Shown: piece after piece, positions 28,319-38,304 of the stretch
How the letters are laid out: each line of letters starts with the position of its first letter
How positions within the stretch are numbered: the first letter of the stretch is position 1
Source of the DNA: Cellvibrionaceae bacterium
GTDB lineage: Bacteria > Pseudomonadota > Gammaproteobacteria > Pseudomonadales > Cellvibrionaceae
Assembly: GCA_002707785.1 (NCBI GenBank)
Contig: PANW01000076.1
Location: forward strand, 145,601-209,600
Direction: 5' to 3'
DNA: 64,000 bases
The notes under the pieces: model-generated
Database searches by the model: none
Told to the model about the DNA's origin: nothing
Seen by the model: only the letters and a program-made list of their open reading frames with translations
Translations under genes and position numbers: made by a program

Positions 28319-29338
28319 CTAGCTACCGCCAGAATACTCAACGTCGGAGTTCTGCTCACCCATCATCAGCCCTTTGGCGACATCGGCCAACGGGCGGTGA
28401 GAGAATAAGATCTCGTACATTGCGCTAGCTAGGGGCATGTAAATCCCCAACTCGTCAGCTTTGTGCTTAACGATCTTAACCGTATTAACCCCTTCAGCTA
28501 CTTGACCAATTTCTTCCACCGCTTGCTCGAGGGTCTTGCCCTGCCCTAACGCTTGCCCCACGCGATAGTTGCGACTGAGATCAGAAGTACAGGTTAGAAT
28601 CAAATCCCCCACTCCTGCCAAACCCAAAAACGTCATCGGATCAGCGCCAAGCTCTTTCGCAAAACGCCCCATTTCCGCCAAGCTTCGAGTCAACAGCATC
28701 GCTTGCGTATTCTTACCCGAACCCACCTCGACGGCTAACCCCGATACAATGGCGTAGATATTCTTCAGTGCACCGCCAAGTTCAACCCCGTACCTGTCGC
28801 GATTGGCATATACCCGAAAAGTCTCCGAACAGAGAATATCCTGAATACACTTCACCACCATCTCATCATCACTGGCGATGACAGAACCGGTTTGCTGCTG
28901 TTGAACGATTTCTTTCGCGAAATTAGGGCCGCTTAGAACACCAATGTGCACACTCTCAAGCTCTTGCTCGAGTATTTGGCTCATCAGTGTGAAGCCTTCC
29001 GGCTCAATTCCCTTTGTCGTACTCACGACAATCGCATCAGCTTTTAGCAGAGGCTTAATTTGACGAGTTACCGCCCGGAAAGACTGACTGGGGACCGAGA
29101 TAAACACCACATCACTCACACCTACCGCGGACTCCAAGTCCGCAGTGAGTATCAAGTTATCATCAAGGCGATATCCGGGCAGATACTCAGTGTTTTCTCG
29201 AGACTGCTGGCTGCGAGCCGCCCGTTCAGCGTCGCGCATCCACAGAAAAGTGCGGTGGCCATTGACCGCAATAATATTGGCAATTGCCGTTCCAAAACTG
29301 CCGCCACCGAGAACGGTTATTGTGAGCTCTTTTGTCAT
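28319..29338 (-). CDS. gpsA: Glycerol-3-phosphate dehydrogenase [NAD(P)+]
   Basis: Reduces dihydroxyacetone phosphate to sn-glycerol 3-phosphate, the backbone of phospholipids. The 339-residue protein has the NAD(P) motif [15 protein letters not shown] at the start, PNFAKEI ([10 protein letters not shown]) in the middle, and [20 protein letters not shown] with the catalytic lysine. It leads the minus-strand run gpsA, DUF4389, sixA, hydrolase, DUF4892. Confidence 0.97.
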   Translation of the reverse strand: MTKELTITVLGGGSFGTAIANIIAVNGHRTFLWMRDAERAARSQQSRENTEYLPGYRLDDNLILTADLESAVGVSDVVFISVPSQSFRAVTRQIKPLLKADAIVVSTTKGIEPEGFTLMSQILEQELESVHIGVLSGPNFAKEIVQQQQTGSVIASDDEMVVKCIQDILCSETFRVYANRDRYGVELGGALKNIYAIVSGLAVEVGSGKNTQAMLLTRSLAEMGRFAKELGADPMTFLGLAGVGDLILTCTSDLSRNYRVGQALGQGKTLEQAVEEIGQVAEGVNTVKIVKHKADELGIYMPLASAMYEILFSHRPLADVAKGLMMGEQNSDVEYSGGS

Positions 29339-29437
29339 TCTGATGTTCTTGTTTGATTGAATGAATTGCGAAGCTACGGCCTCACGATGTCACAAGTATA
29401 GTGAAGCGTCTCATGATGGCACACCCCAAAAAACAAA

Positions 29438-29465
29438 ACCGCCAAACAGCTATCTGCTTGGCGGT
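29438..29465 (-). terminator. Terminator downstream of htpG
   Basis: On the minus strand ACCGCCAA and TTGGCGGT form the stem, extended by CAG/CTG inside, followed by TTTGTTTTTTGG. It starts about 25 bases past the htpG stop. Confidence 0.82.
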
Positions 29466-29489
29466 CATTATCACTTATCTGCCATTAAA

Positions 29490-31391
29490 TTAATTGCTCA
29501 ATTCAAGCAGTAGCTTATTAAGTTTGGCCACGTAAGCTGCAGGGTCATCAAGGCTTCCACCTTCGGCAAGATGAGCCTGATCGAACAGAATGTTAGCCAA
29601 ATCCGCAAAACGGTCTTCGTCGGCCTCTTGATCAAGTTTCACCACTAACGGATGCTCGGGATTAACCTCAAACACAGGTTTAGACTCGGGAACCGCTTGG
29701 CCGGCCTGCTCAAGAATGCGTCGCATTTGTGCACCCATATCTTGCTCGCCGACGACCAGACAGGCCGGAGACTCGGTCAGACGGTTGGTCACACGGACAT
29801 TGTCCACCCGTGCTTCAAGTACGTCTTGAACACGCTTGACCAAATCCTCGTGCTGTTTGGCGCTTTCTTCTTGTGCCTTTTTGTCCTCATCGGTATCCAA
29901 CTCACCGAGATCCAACTGCCCCTTGCCCACATCTTGAAATTGCTTTTCTTTGTAATCGACAAGGTGCCCCATGAGCCACTCATCAACACGATCCGACAAC
30001 AGCAGGACTTCAATATCTTTTTTGCGCAGCGCTTCCAAATGCGGGCTATTTTTAGCGGTGTTGAAGTTTTCCGCAGCCACGTAGTAGATTTTATCCTGAC
30101 CATCTTTCATTCGCTCGATGTACTCATCCAGCGATTGGTTTTGATCGGATTTGTCAGTATGAGTCGAGGAAAAGCGCAACAGCGATGCCACTTTTTCGCG
30201 ATTGGCGAAATCTTCCGCCGGCCCTTCTTTCAGCACTTCGCCGAAAGCTTCCCAGAATTTTGCATAGTCTTCTGGGCTGTTTTTCGCCATCTTGCTCAGC
30301 ATATCGAGCACGCGTTTGGTCAAGGCCGCTCGCATCGCATCAATGTTCGGATCTTTTTGCAGTATCTCCCGAGAAACATTCAAGGAAAGGTCATTAGAGT
30401 CAACCACACCTTTGATGAAACGCAGATACATGGGTAAAAACTGTTCAGCGTCATCCATAATGAAAGTGCGCTGCACATATAACTTCAAGCCACGAGAAGC
30501 ATCACGGTTGTAGAGGTCAAACGGTGCTTTGGCGGGAATATACAGCAAACTGGTGTAGTCCAGTTTGCCTTCTACGCGGTTGTGGCTCCACTTTAGAGGA
30601 TCTTCAAAGTCGTGTGAAACATGTTTGTAGAACTCTTTGTATTCGTCTTCGCTGACATCTGAGCGAGAGCGGGTCCATAGGGCTGTCGCACTGTTGATGG
30701 TCTCGTCTTCTGGCTCAGATTTTTCTTCCTCTTCGCCAGCGGCTTCTTTTTTCATGATAACGGGCAGAGAAATGTGATCAGAATACTTCTTAATCACAGA
30801 GCGCAAGCGCCATCCATCAGCAAATTCTTCAGCATCAGACTTCAAGTGCAGCACAATCGAGGTACCACGATCGGCTTTTTCTACACTCTCAACGGTAAAT
30901 TCGGCTTCACCAGTACACTCCCAGTGAACACCCTCTGAGGCTGCATCACCGGCGCGACGGGAAAACACTTCCACACGATCGGCAACAATAAAGGCTGAGT
31001 AAAAACCAACCCCAAACTGACCAATCAATTGAGAGTCTTTCTTATCATCACCGGAGAGGTTATCAAGAAACTGTGCCGTACCGGATTTGGCAATGGTACC
31101 CAGGTGCTCGACCACCTCGTCACGGTTCATGCCGATACCATTGTCTGAAATAGTGACCGTTTTGGCCTCTTTATCAAAATCGATACGAATGGCGAGTTCA
31201 GAATCATCTTCGTACAAGCCTGAGTCTGACAGCGCCTGAAAACGCAATTTGTCCGCTGCATCAGAGGCGTTGGAGACCAACTCTCTGAGGAAGATTTCAC
31301 GATTGGAGTACAGCGAGTGAATCATCAAATGAAGCAGTTGTTTAGCTTCGGTTTGAAAACCACGAGTTTCTTTTTGCGCTTCCACAGTCAT
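29490..31391 (-). CDS. htpG: Molecular chaperone HtpG (Hsp90)
   Basis: Bacterial Hsp90, a cytoplasmic ATP-dependent chaperone that refolds clients with DnaK. The 633 residues are the normal length. The N-terminal GHKL ATPase domain (about 1-230) includes [30 protein letters not shown] and [17 protein letters not shown]. The middle and C-terminal domains follow ([16 protein letters not shown]). A sigma-32 type promoter lies just upstream. The gene is downstream of two thioesterase genes but separated by 175 bases and a hairpin. Confidence 0.98.
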   Translation of the reverse strand: MTVEAQKETRGFQTEAKQLLHLMIHSLYSNREIFLRELVSNASDAADKLRFQALSDSGLYEDDSELAIRIDFDKEAKTVTISDNGIGMNRDEVVEHLGTIAKSGTAQFLDNLSGDDKKDSQLIGQFGVGFYSAFIVADRVEVFSRRAGDAASEGVHWECTGEAEFTVESVEKADRGTSIVLHLKSDAEEFADGWRLRSVIKKYSDHISLPVIMKKEAAGEEEEKSEPEDETINSATALWTRSRSDVSEDEYKEFYKHVSHDFEDPLKWSHNRVEGKLDYTSLLYIPAKAPFDLYNRDASRGLKLYVQRTFIMDDAEQFLPMYLRFIKGVVDSNDLSLNVSREILQKDPNIDAMRAALTKRVLDMLSKMAKNSPEDYAKFWEAFGEVLKEGPAEDFANREKVASLLRFSSTHTDKSDQNQSLDEYIERMKDGQDKIYYVAAENFNTAKNSPHLEALRKKDIEVLLLSDRVDEWLMGHLVDYKEKQFQDVGKGQLDLGELDTDEDKKAQEESAKQHEDLVKRVQDVLEARVDNVRVTNRLTESPACLVVGEQDMGAQMRRILEQAGQAVPESKPVFEVNPEHPLVVKLDQEADEDRFADLANILFDQAHLAEGGSLDDPAAYVAKLNKLLLELSN

Positions 31392-31441
31392 TATCTAAAG
31401 CTCCTAAAAGTCTTTGCTAGGATGAATGGTTATGCCTGACA

Positions 31442-31469
31442 AAATGGGGGCGCAATAAGGGAATTCAAG
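31442..31469 (-). promoter_or_regulatory. Sigma-32 (heat-shock) type promoter of htpG
   Basis: On the minus strand CTTGAAT and CCCCATTT are separated by 13 bases, close to the E. coli sigma-32 consensus (CTTGAAA, 11-15 bases, CCCCATNT). Transcription would start about 40 bases before the htpG ATG. htpG is a known member of the heat-shock regulon, so gene and site agree. Confidence 0.75.
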
Positions 31470-31518
31470 GGGATAAATGGAGAGATTTATTGGAAACAGC
31501 GGATCGATAAGCCAGCCA

Positions 31519-31556
31519 CCTGCCGCTAAGGGCTAAACCCTCAATTTAGCTGCAGG
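31519..31556. other. Hairpin between a thioesterase gene and htpG
   Basis: CCTGCCGCTAA and TTAGCTGCAGG pair over 11 positions with one mismatch, and the loop contains a small second stem, GGG/CCC around CTAAA. No T run follows on the minus strand. It starts 11 bases past the stop of the thioesterase gene and is a candidate for an mRNA 3'-end structure. Confidence 0.45.
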
Positions 31557-31566
31557 CGGAGAGACA

Positions 31567-31992
31567 CTAATCAATCAGCAACTGCGCGCGAGCTCTGGCT
31601 ATGGGCTTTGCGGCATCATCCTGCCATGCGACCACGCTTATATTGACCAATTTTCGACCAAAACGGACTATCTCACACTTGGCATAGGTGTCTTGAAACA
31701 AGCCTGCACGCACATAGTCGATAGAGAAATCGACCACTTTTGGCACTTTTATCACTTCCATCGCCATCATCACGTGAGTAATACCGCACATCTCCATAAA
31801 ACCGCCCAATGCCCCACCATGCAGTGCAGGTAGTGTTGGATTACCGATATTGGTTCTTTTGGGAGGCAGATGAAAAGTTCCATCGGGCTCCATTAACATA
31901 CCCAACAACTTGGCGTAGGGAATACCTTCCATCAGCAAATTGGGGTTGGCGCTTTCGCGAGCCTGTTGTGCCAGTTCTGTAATGTGACTCAC
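31567..31992 (-). CDS. PaaI-type hotdog thioesterase
   Basis: The 141-residue product has the hotdog thioesterase pattern: ALHGGALGGFMEMCGI with the HGG loop (HxGG), then the central helix and KVVDFSIDYVRAGLFQDTYAKCEIVRFGRKLVNISVVAW. PaaI-family enzymes hydrolyse acyl-CoA esters of small aromatic or fatty acids. It overlaps the upstream thioesterase gene by four bases (ATGA), showing translational coupling. The substrate is not known. Confidence 0.85.
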   Translation of the reverse strand: MSHITELAQQARESANPNLLMEGIPYAKLLGMLMEPDGTFHLPPKRTNIGNPTLPALHGGALGGFMEMCGITHVMMAMEVIKVPKVVDFSIDYVRAGLFQDTYAKCEIVRFGRKLVNISVVAWQDDAAKPIARARAQLLID

Positions 31993-32498
31993 GCCTTTCT
32001 CCCCACCATTTGATCATAGGCCTCCAACACAAACTCTCGAAAATTATCGAAAGCACCGCCATCCATACTGACGAAATTACCCACTGCTTGAGCAATTGGG
32101 CGCTCAGGATTACCTTGATGCGCGACACCTCGAGTAAAGATCACGTGTCGAGTGCTACGGTAAACCTCCGCCACAGCATAGATCGGCTTGTGAGGCTCCG
32201 CAGGGCCCATATAGTCAATACGCAAATCGATAGTGGGTGTAAGCCCCAAGTGCTCTAGAGCAGTGCTAGCGGTAAAACCACAGCAGGTATCCAACAAGGC
32301 AGTTATAGCTCCACCGTGGACGACGCCGGTTTCCGGATCTCCCACTAAATTTTCGTTGTAATCCAATTTCATGCCGACTTTATGGCGAGCGATATCTGTC
32401 ACCTCGATACCAAGAGCATGGAAATGATCTTCTTTATTGGCGTGAACCATTAGTTCGCACAGCTTGCGAACGTCCTCCAAATCGACAGCCATGTCCAT
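31989..32498 (-). CDS. PaaI-type hotdog thioesterase, tandem partner
   Basis: The 169-residue product has VVHGGAITALLDTCCGFTAST, with the HGG-type loop, and PTIDLRIDYMGPAEPHKPIYAVAEVYR, as in PaaI-type thioesterases. It precedes the shorter thioesterase with a four-base overlap, so the pair is probably coexpressed and may form a mixed hotdog assembly. Two in-frame ATG codons (residues 1 and 3) compete for the start. The first gives MDMAVDLEDVRKLCEL. Confidence 0.87.
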   Translation of the reverse strand: MDMAVDLEDVRKLCELMVHANKEDHFHALGIEVTDIARHKVGMKLDYNENLVGDPETGVVHGGAITALLDTCCGFTASTALEHLGLTPTIDLRIDYMGPAEPHKPIYAVAEVYRSTRHVIFTRGVAHQGNPERPIAQAVGNFVSMDGGAFDNFREFVLEAYDQMVGRKA

Positions 32499-32599
32499 CC
32501 CGCTGGTTATTTGTGTTAAGTCGACTGAGTATAGCTCATATTAATCAATAACTTACTTGCGAAAACTGACAATATGACGCGCAAACATGGGCGTTTCTG

Positions 32600-32608
32600 T
32601 GCTATAAA
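32600..32608 (+). promoter_or_regulatory. Possible extended -10 promoter of the lipoprotein gene
   Basis: TGCTATAAA gives an extended -10 element (TGn then TATAAA) about 46 bases before the ATG at 32655. No clear -35 is seen. Confidence 0.4.
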
Positions 32609-32654
32609 TTCGGTCTAGATTGGTATGTCCCCAAGAACAACACAAGGAAGCCCC

Positions 32655-33176
32655 ATGAAAACTCTTCGCTACGTCATTCCACTAGCTGCACTGTCACTGC
32701 TAGGCTGCGAAACACAAACCTCGGAAGAAGCACAAATCATCTCCAAACTTTCGAACTGCGAAAAAGTACTGGCGCTGGTCGACCAACACCCCAAGCAGTT
32801 CTCGTCTCTCAGATTGAACCCTAAAAATACTGGCGCCATCACCGTCTGGGATGCACGCCATCACCTAATTGGTAAAGATTGTCAGGTATGGGGCTGGGGC
32901 AACAATAAAACTAACTATATGTGCAGTAAAACGGCTCCCAATAAGGCCGTTGCCATGGAGTACTTTACTGCGGCCAAAACCTTTACCGAGAGCTGCATCG
33001 GGAATTCTTGGGCTCTAGAAGAACGTCCGCGTAAAGTAGGTACCGGCATCAAGGCCACCTTCTCACGACCAAATAGCGAGACCGTCGTGGCCATGCATGC
33101 GGTAGAAACCAATGGTCTTTTCAACAATGAATGGACCGCCTACTTCTTTGTCGGCGATGGCAACGACTCGCTATAA
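32655..33176 (+). CDS. Lipoprotein of unknown function
   Basis: I chose the ATG at 32655 (AAGGAAG is 5 bases upstream), which gives 173 residues starting MKTLRYVIPLAALSLLGC. LLGC is a lipobox with Cys18 as the lipidated residue. The mature part has several cysteines (CEKVLALVDQHP, KDCQVWGWGNN, YMCSKTAPN, ESCIGNSWALEERP) and no family I know. It stands alone on the plus strand between the thioesterase pair and sucD. A bidirectional terminator follows. Function unknown. Confidence 0.78.
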   Translation: MKTLRYVIPLAALSLLGCETQTSEEAQIISKLSNCEKVLALVDQHPKQFSSLRLNPKNTGAITVWDARHHLIGKDCQVWGWGNNKTNYMCSKTAPNKAVAMEYFTAAKTFTESCIGNSWALEERPRKVGTGIKATFSRPNSETVVAMHAVETNGLFNNEWTAYFFVGDGNDSL

Positions 33177-33198
33177 GTGATTCGCGAACCCCCAAAAC

Positions 33199-33228
33199 AA
33201 AAAAAGGCTGCCAATGGCAGCCTTTTTT
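33199..33228. terminator. Bidirectional terminator between the lipoprotein gene and sucD
   Basis: AAAAGGCTGCC, AAT, GGCAGCCTTTT is a strong stem with a 3-base loop and long A and T runs on both sides. It can end both the plus-strand lipoprotein transcript and the minus-strand suc operon. Confidence 0.9.
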
Positions 33229-33247
33229 ACTGAACGAAGAACCGGTT

Positions 33248-34120
33248 TTACCAACCAGTGACTTCTTTCAGAGCTTCACCGATACCCGCCAAAGAGCGAA
33301 CGGTTTTAACACCGGCAGACTCTAGCGCAGCGAACTTCTCATCGGCAGTGCCTTTACCACCAGAGATGATTGCACCAGCGTGACCCATGCGCTTACCTTC
33401 CGGAGCAGTAACGCCCGCAATGTAAGAAACAACAGGCTTGGTTACATTCGCTTTGATGTACTCAGCAGCTTCTTCTTCTGCCGATCCACCGATTTCACCG
33501 ATCATTACAATCGCTTCGGTCTTTGGATCGTTTTCGAACAATTCAAGAATGTCGATAAAGTTAGAACCAGGAATTGGATCACCACCGATACCAACACAGG
33601 TAGATTGACCAAAACCGTAATCAGTAGTCTGTTTAACGGCTTCGTAAGTCAAAGTACCAGAGCGAGAAACGATACCCACTTTACCTGGCAAATGAATGTG
33701 ACCTGGCATAATACCAATCTTACATTCGCCCGGAGTGATAACACCTGGGCAGTTTGGACCGATTAAAGTCACACCCAACTCATCACACTTCACTTTACAC
33801 TCAAGCATATCCATAACAGGAATGTGCTCAGTGATACAAACGATCAGTTTAATGCCGCCATTTACTGCTTCAAGGATAGAATCCTTACAGAAAGGTGCAG
33901 GCACGTAGATAACAGAGGCATCAGCACCTGTCGCTTCTACCGCTTCAGCAACAGTGTTAAAAACCGGCAGACCAAGATGGGTAGTACCACCTTTACCTGG
34001 AGTTACACCACCAACCATTTGTGTACCGTACTCAATGGCTTGCTCTGAGTGGAAAGTACCCTGACCGCCAGTGAAACCCTGACAGATAACTTTAGTATCT
34101 TTATTAATTAAAACGCTCAT
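33248..34120 (-). CDS. sucD: Succinyl-CoA synthetase subunit alpha
   Basis: Nucleotide-forming succinyl-CoA ligase, alpha subunit, which carries the phosphohistidine. The 290-residue product starts [21 protein letters not shown], and the active-site histidine is in [10 protein letters not shown] ([21 protein letters not shown]). It begins 14 bases after the sucC stop. With sucC it forms the last pair of the suc operon and the operon ends at the terminator near 33213. Confidence 0.98.
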   Translation of the reverse strand: MSVLINKDTKVICQGFTGGQGTFHSEQAIEYGTQMVGGVTPGKGGTTHLGLPVFNTVAEAVEATGADASVIYVPAPFCKDSILEAVNGGIKLIVCITEHIPVMDMLECKVKCDELGVTLIGPNCPGVITPGECKIGIMPGHIHLPGKVGIVSRSGTLTYEAVKQTTDYGFGQSTCVGIGGDPIPGSNFIDILELFENDPKTEAIVMIGEIGGSAEEEAAEYIKANVTKPVVSYIAGVTAPEGKRMGHAGAIISGGKGTADEKFAALESAGVKTVRSLAGIGEALKEVTGW

Positions 34121-34134
34121 TTGCTCGCCCCTTA

Positions 34135-35298
34135 TTAACCTTTAGCCGCTTTGACAACTTGCTCAGCAGCATCGGTCAAGCTAGTTGCAGCAATAATGTT
34201 CAGACCGCTGTCAGCCAGTACTTTTCCGCCCAGTTCTGCATTGTTACCTTCTAAACGAACAACAACAGGAACCTTAACGCCCACTTCTTCAACCGCGCCC
34301 ACAACGCCTTCGGCGATCAGGTCACAGCGAACAATACCGCCGAAGATGTTAATCAAAACAGCTTCAACATTGGCATCAGACAGAATAATTTTAAACGCTT
34401 CGATTACACGCTCTTTAGTTGCACCGCCGCCAACGTCTAGGAAGTTAGCTGGGTTGCCGCCATGCAGATTTACGATATCCATGGTACCCATGGCCAAACC
34501 GGCACCGTTAACCATGCAGCCGATGTTGCCATCAAGTGCTACGTAGTTAAGATCCCATTTTGCAGCGTTAGCTTCACGCTCATCTTCTTGGGTTGGATCG
34601 TGCACTTCTTTCAATGCTGGATGACGGTAGATTGCGTTGCCATCGATGACGATTTTCGCGTCAAGGCAATGCAGATCGTCAGCCGGAGTAATAACCAGAG
34701 GGTTAATTTCCAGAAGCGCCAGATCTTTTTCTTTGAACATTTTAGCCAGACCCATAAAGATCTGAGTAAATTGCTTGATTTGCTTACCTTCCAAACCCAG
34801 CTTGAACGCCAGATCTCGAGCTTGATAAGGCTGAGCGCCAGTCAAAGGATCGATAGTAGCTTTCAGGATTTTTTCTGGAGTCTCTTCGGCAACCTTCTCA
34901 ATTTCAACACCACCTTCAGTAGATGCCATGAAAACGATGCGACGGCTTGAGCGGTCCACTACAGCACCCAAGTACAACTCTTGAGCGATGTCAGTGCACG
35001 GCTCAACCAAAATGCGACTTACCGGCTGACCATTTGCATCAGTCTGATAAGTAACAAGGTTGTTGCCCAGCCACTTTTTAGAAAATTCTTCGATTTCTGC
35101 TTTAGTGCTAACCAGCTTTACACCACCAGCTTTACCACGGCCACCCGCGTGCACTTGAGCTTTAACAACAAATTTGTCACCGCCGATAATATCGGCTGCA
35201 GCGGCAGCTTCTGCTGGCGTTTCAGCAGCGATACCTTTGGAAACAGGTAGGCCGTATTCGGCGAACAGCTGCTTACCTTGATACTCATGCAAGTTCAT
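34135..35298 (-). CDS. sucC: Succinyl-CoA synthetase subunit beta
   Basis: Beta subunit of succinyl-CoA ligase with the ATP-grasp domain. The 387 residues are the normal length. The start [18 protein letters not shown] is the family signature, [15 protein letters not shown] is the nucleotide loop and [16 protein letters not shown] lies in the C-terminal CoA-ligase domain. It is upstream of sucD by 14 bases and follows lpdA by 134 bases. Confidence 0.98.
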   Translation of the reverse strand: MNLHEYQGKQLFAEYGLPVSKGIAAETPAEAAAAADIIGGDKFVVKAQVHAGGRGKAGGVKLVSTKAEIEEFSKKWLGNNLVTYQTDANGQPVSRILVEPCTDIAQELYLGAVVDRSSRRIVFMASTEGGVEIEKVAEETPEKILKATIDPLTGAQPYQARDLAFKLGLEGKQIKQFTQIFMGLAKMFKEKDLALLEINPLVITPADDLHCLDAKIVIDGNAIYRHPALKEVHDPTQEDEREANAAKWDLNYVALDGNIGCMVNGAGLAMGTMDIVNLHGGNPANFLDVGGGATKERVIEAFKIILSDANVEAVLINIFGGIVRCDLIAEGVVGAVEEVGVKVPVVVRLEGNNAELGGKVLADSGLNIIAATSLTDAAEQVVKAAKG

Positions 35299-35432
35299 GT
35301 CTACTTTCCATCCACATGCGCCTAGGGCGCTCGATTTATTTCTTTGAAAACTGGCGAGCCAATCTCCAAGCTTGAGGTGCCGTCACTACTTAAGCATCCA
35401 GCAGTGACATCCCCCTTGGTGCGCTATTGATA

Positions 35433-36896
<1,464 letters not shown>

Positions 36897-36996
36897 TTAA
36901 AGTGTTTGTCTCTGCCTCAAGAACAACACATAAGCTGATCTCTCGAGGCTTCGTATTCTTCGCACGCATAAAAGTTCACGCACTCACATTTCGATC

Positions 36997-38199
36997 TTAC
37001 AACTCCAACAAAATACGCGCCGGGTCTTCAATCATATCTTTGATGGCAACCAAGAACTGAACCGCATCTTTACCATCAATCAATCGGTGATCGTACGACA
37101 AGGCCAAATACATCATCGGTAAGATCTTCACTTCACCATTCACAGCCATCGGGCGCTCTTTAATGGCGTGCATACCCAAGATTGCAGTTTGTGGTGGGTT
37201 AATAATAGGCGTAGACATCAGAGAGCCGAAGCCACCACCATTTGAAATCGAGAAGGTACCTCCGGTCATTTCTTCGATGGTCAGCTTTCCGCTCTGGGCG
37301 CGCATACCATAGTCTCTGATGGTGTTTTCTATGGTCGCCAAACTCAGGTGTTCCGCATCGCGAATAACTGGAACCACTAACCCTTTCTCTGTCGAAACAG
37401 CAACACTAATATCCTGATAACCATGATAGACAATATCATCACCATCAATAGAGGCGTTAACTGCAGGAAAACGTCGCAGAGCCTCTACCGCAGCTTTCAC
37501 AAAAAAGCCCATAAAGCCCAGGCGAGTACCATTGTGAGACTTCTCGAACTGCTCTTTGTACTTCTTACGCAGTTCCATCACCGGCGCCATGTTCACCTCG
37601 TTGAAGGTGGTTAGCATAGCAGTCCCTTGTGACGTTTCCATTAAGCGCTCAGCAATACGCTTACGCATACGAGTCATAGGCACACGCTTTTCAACACGCT
37701 CACCTGACAACGAAGATGGAATCGCTGCCGCTGCTGGTACCGCAGCCGGAGCTGCTGGAGCCTTCGCCGCAGGAGCTGCAGCCGGTGCATTAGCGACATC
37801 TTCTTTGGTGATACGACCGTCTTTACCGGAGCCAGACAGGGTGGCCAGATCAACACCCTTTTCGTTGGCCAGCTTGCGGGCTGACGGGCTAGCAGCGGCC
37901 ACGCCCTCTTCAGCTGCAGGTGTTTCAGTAGCAACCTCTGCCGCAGGGGCCGCACCGGCAGCGCCCGCAGTGAACTGCGCAATGACTTCATTGCTGAGAA
38001 TTGTCTCACCTTCACCTTTGATGATTTCGGCAATGACGCCGTCGGCAGGTGCAACCACTTCCAGTACAACTTTGTCCGTTTCAATATCAACAATTAGATC
38101 ATCGCGAGATACCGCCTCGCCAGGTTGTTTATGCCAAGTGGCGATGGTGCCATCCTGAACAGATTCAGGAAAAGTTGGTGCTTTAATTTCGATGCTCAT
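36997..38199 (-). CDS. sucB: 2-oxoglutarate dehydrogenase E2, dihydrolipoyl succinyltransferase
   Basis: Core of the 2-oxoglutarate dehydrogenase complex: transfers the succinyl group from lipoyl to CoA. The 400-residue product has one N-terminal lipoyl domain (lysine in [12 protein letters not shown] near residue 43), an Ala-Pro-rich linker, an E3-binding domain (about 105-140) ([21 protein letters not shown]), a second Ala-Pro linker and the catalytic domain with [17 protein letters not shown]. It lies between sucA and lpdA, 105 and 118 bases from them. Confidence 0.98.
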   Translation of the reverse strand: MSIEIKAPTFPESVQDGTIATWHKQPGEAVSRDDLIVDIETDKVVLEVVAPADGVIAEIIKGEGETILSNEVIAQFTAGAAGAAPAAEVATETPAAEEGVAAASPSARKLANEKGVDLATLSGSGKDGRITKEDVANAPAAAPAAKAPAAPAAVPAAAAIPSSLSGERVEKRVPMTRMRKRIAERLMETSQGTAMLTTFNEVNMAPVMELRKKYKEQFEKSHNGTRLGFMGFFVKAAVEALRRFPAVNASIDGDDIVYHGYQDISVAVSTEKGLVVPVIRDAEHLSLATIENTIRDYGMRAQSGKLTIEEMTGGTFSISNGGGFGSLMSTPIINPPQTAILGMHAIKERPMAVNGEVKILPMMYLALSYDHRLIDGKDAVQFLVAIKDMIEDPARILLEL

Positions 38200-38237
38200 T
38201 CTTTTGTTCCTTAGCGCTTTGCTAACAAAATTTTCAA

Positions 38238-38260
38238 CCGAGGCACTACATCAGCCTCGG
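38238..38260. other. Hairpin between sucA and sucB
   Basis: CCGAGGC and GCCTCGG form a perfect 7-base stem around nine bases. On the minus strand the sequence after it is T- and A-rich but lacks a pure T run. It could act as a weak intra-operon terminator or mRNA stabiliser that sets the E1:E2 ratio. Confidence 0.4.
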
Positions 38261-38304
38261 CTTTTATTGATTGCTTCAAAAATATTACGAGATACTTACC
38301 CGCC

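Noticed and set aside
29652..30437. A 261-residue plus-strand frame opposite htpG
   Set aside because: Antisense shadow of htpG; no ribosome site or family match.
37556..38158. A 200-residue Ala-rich plus-strand frame opposite sucB
   Set aside because: It is the complement of the Ala-Pro linkers of sucB; sucB is certain.
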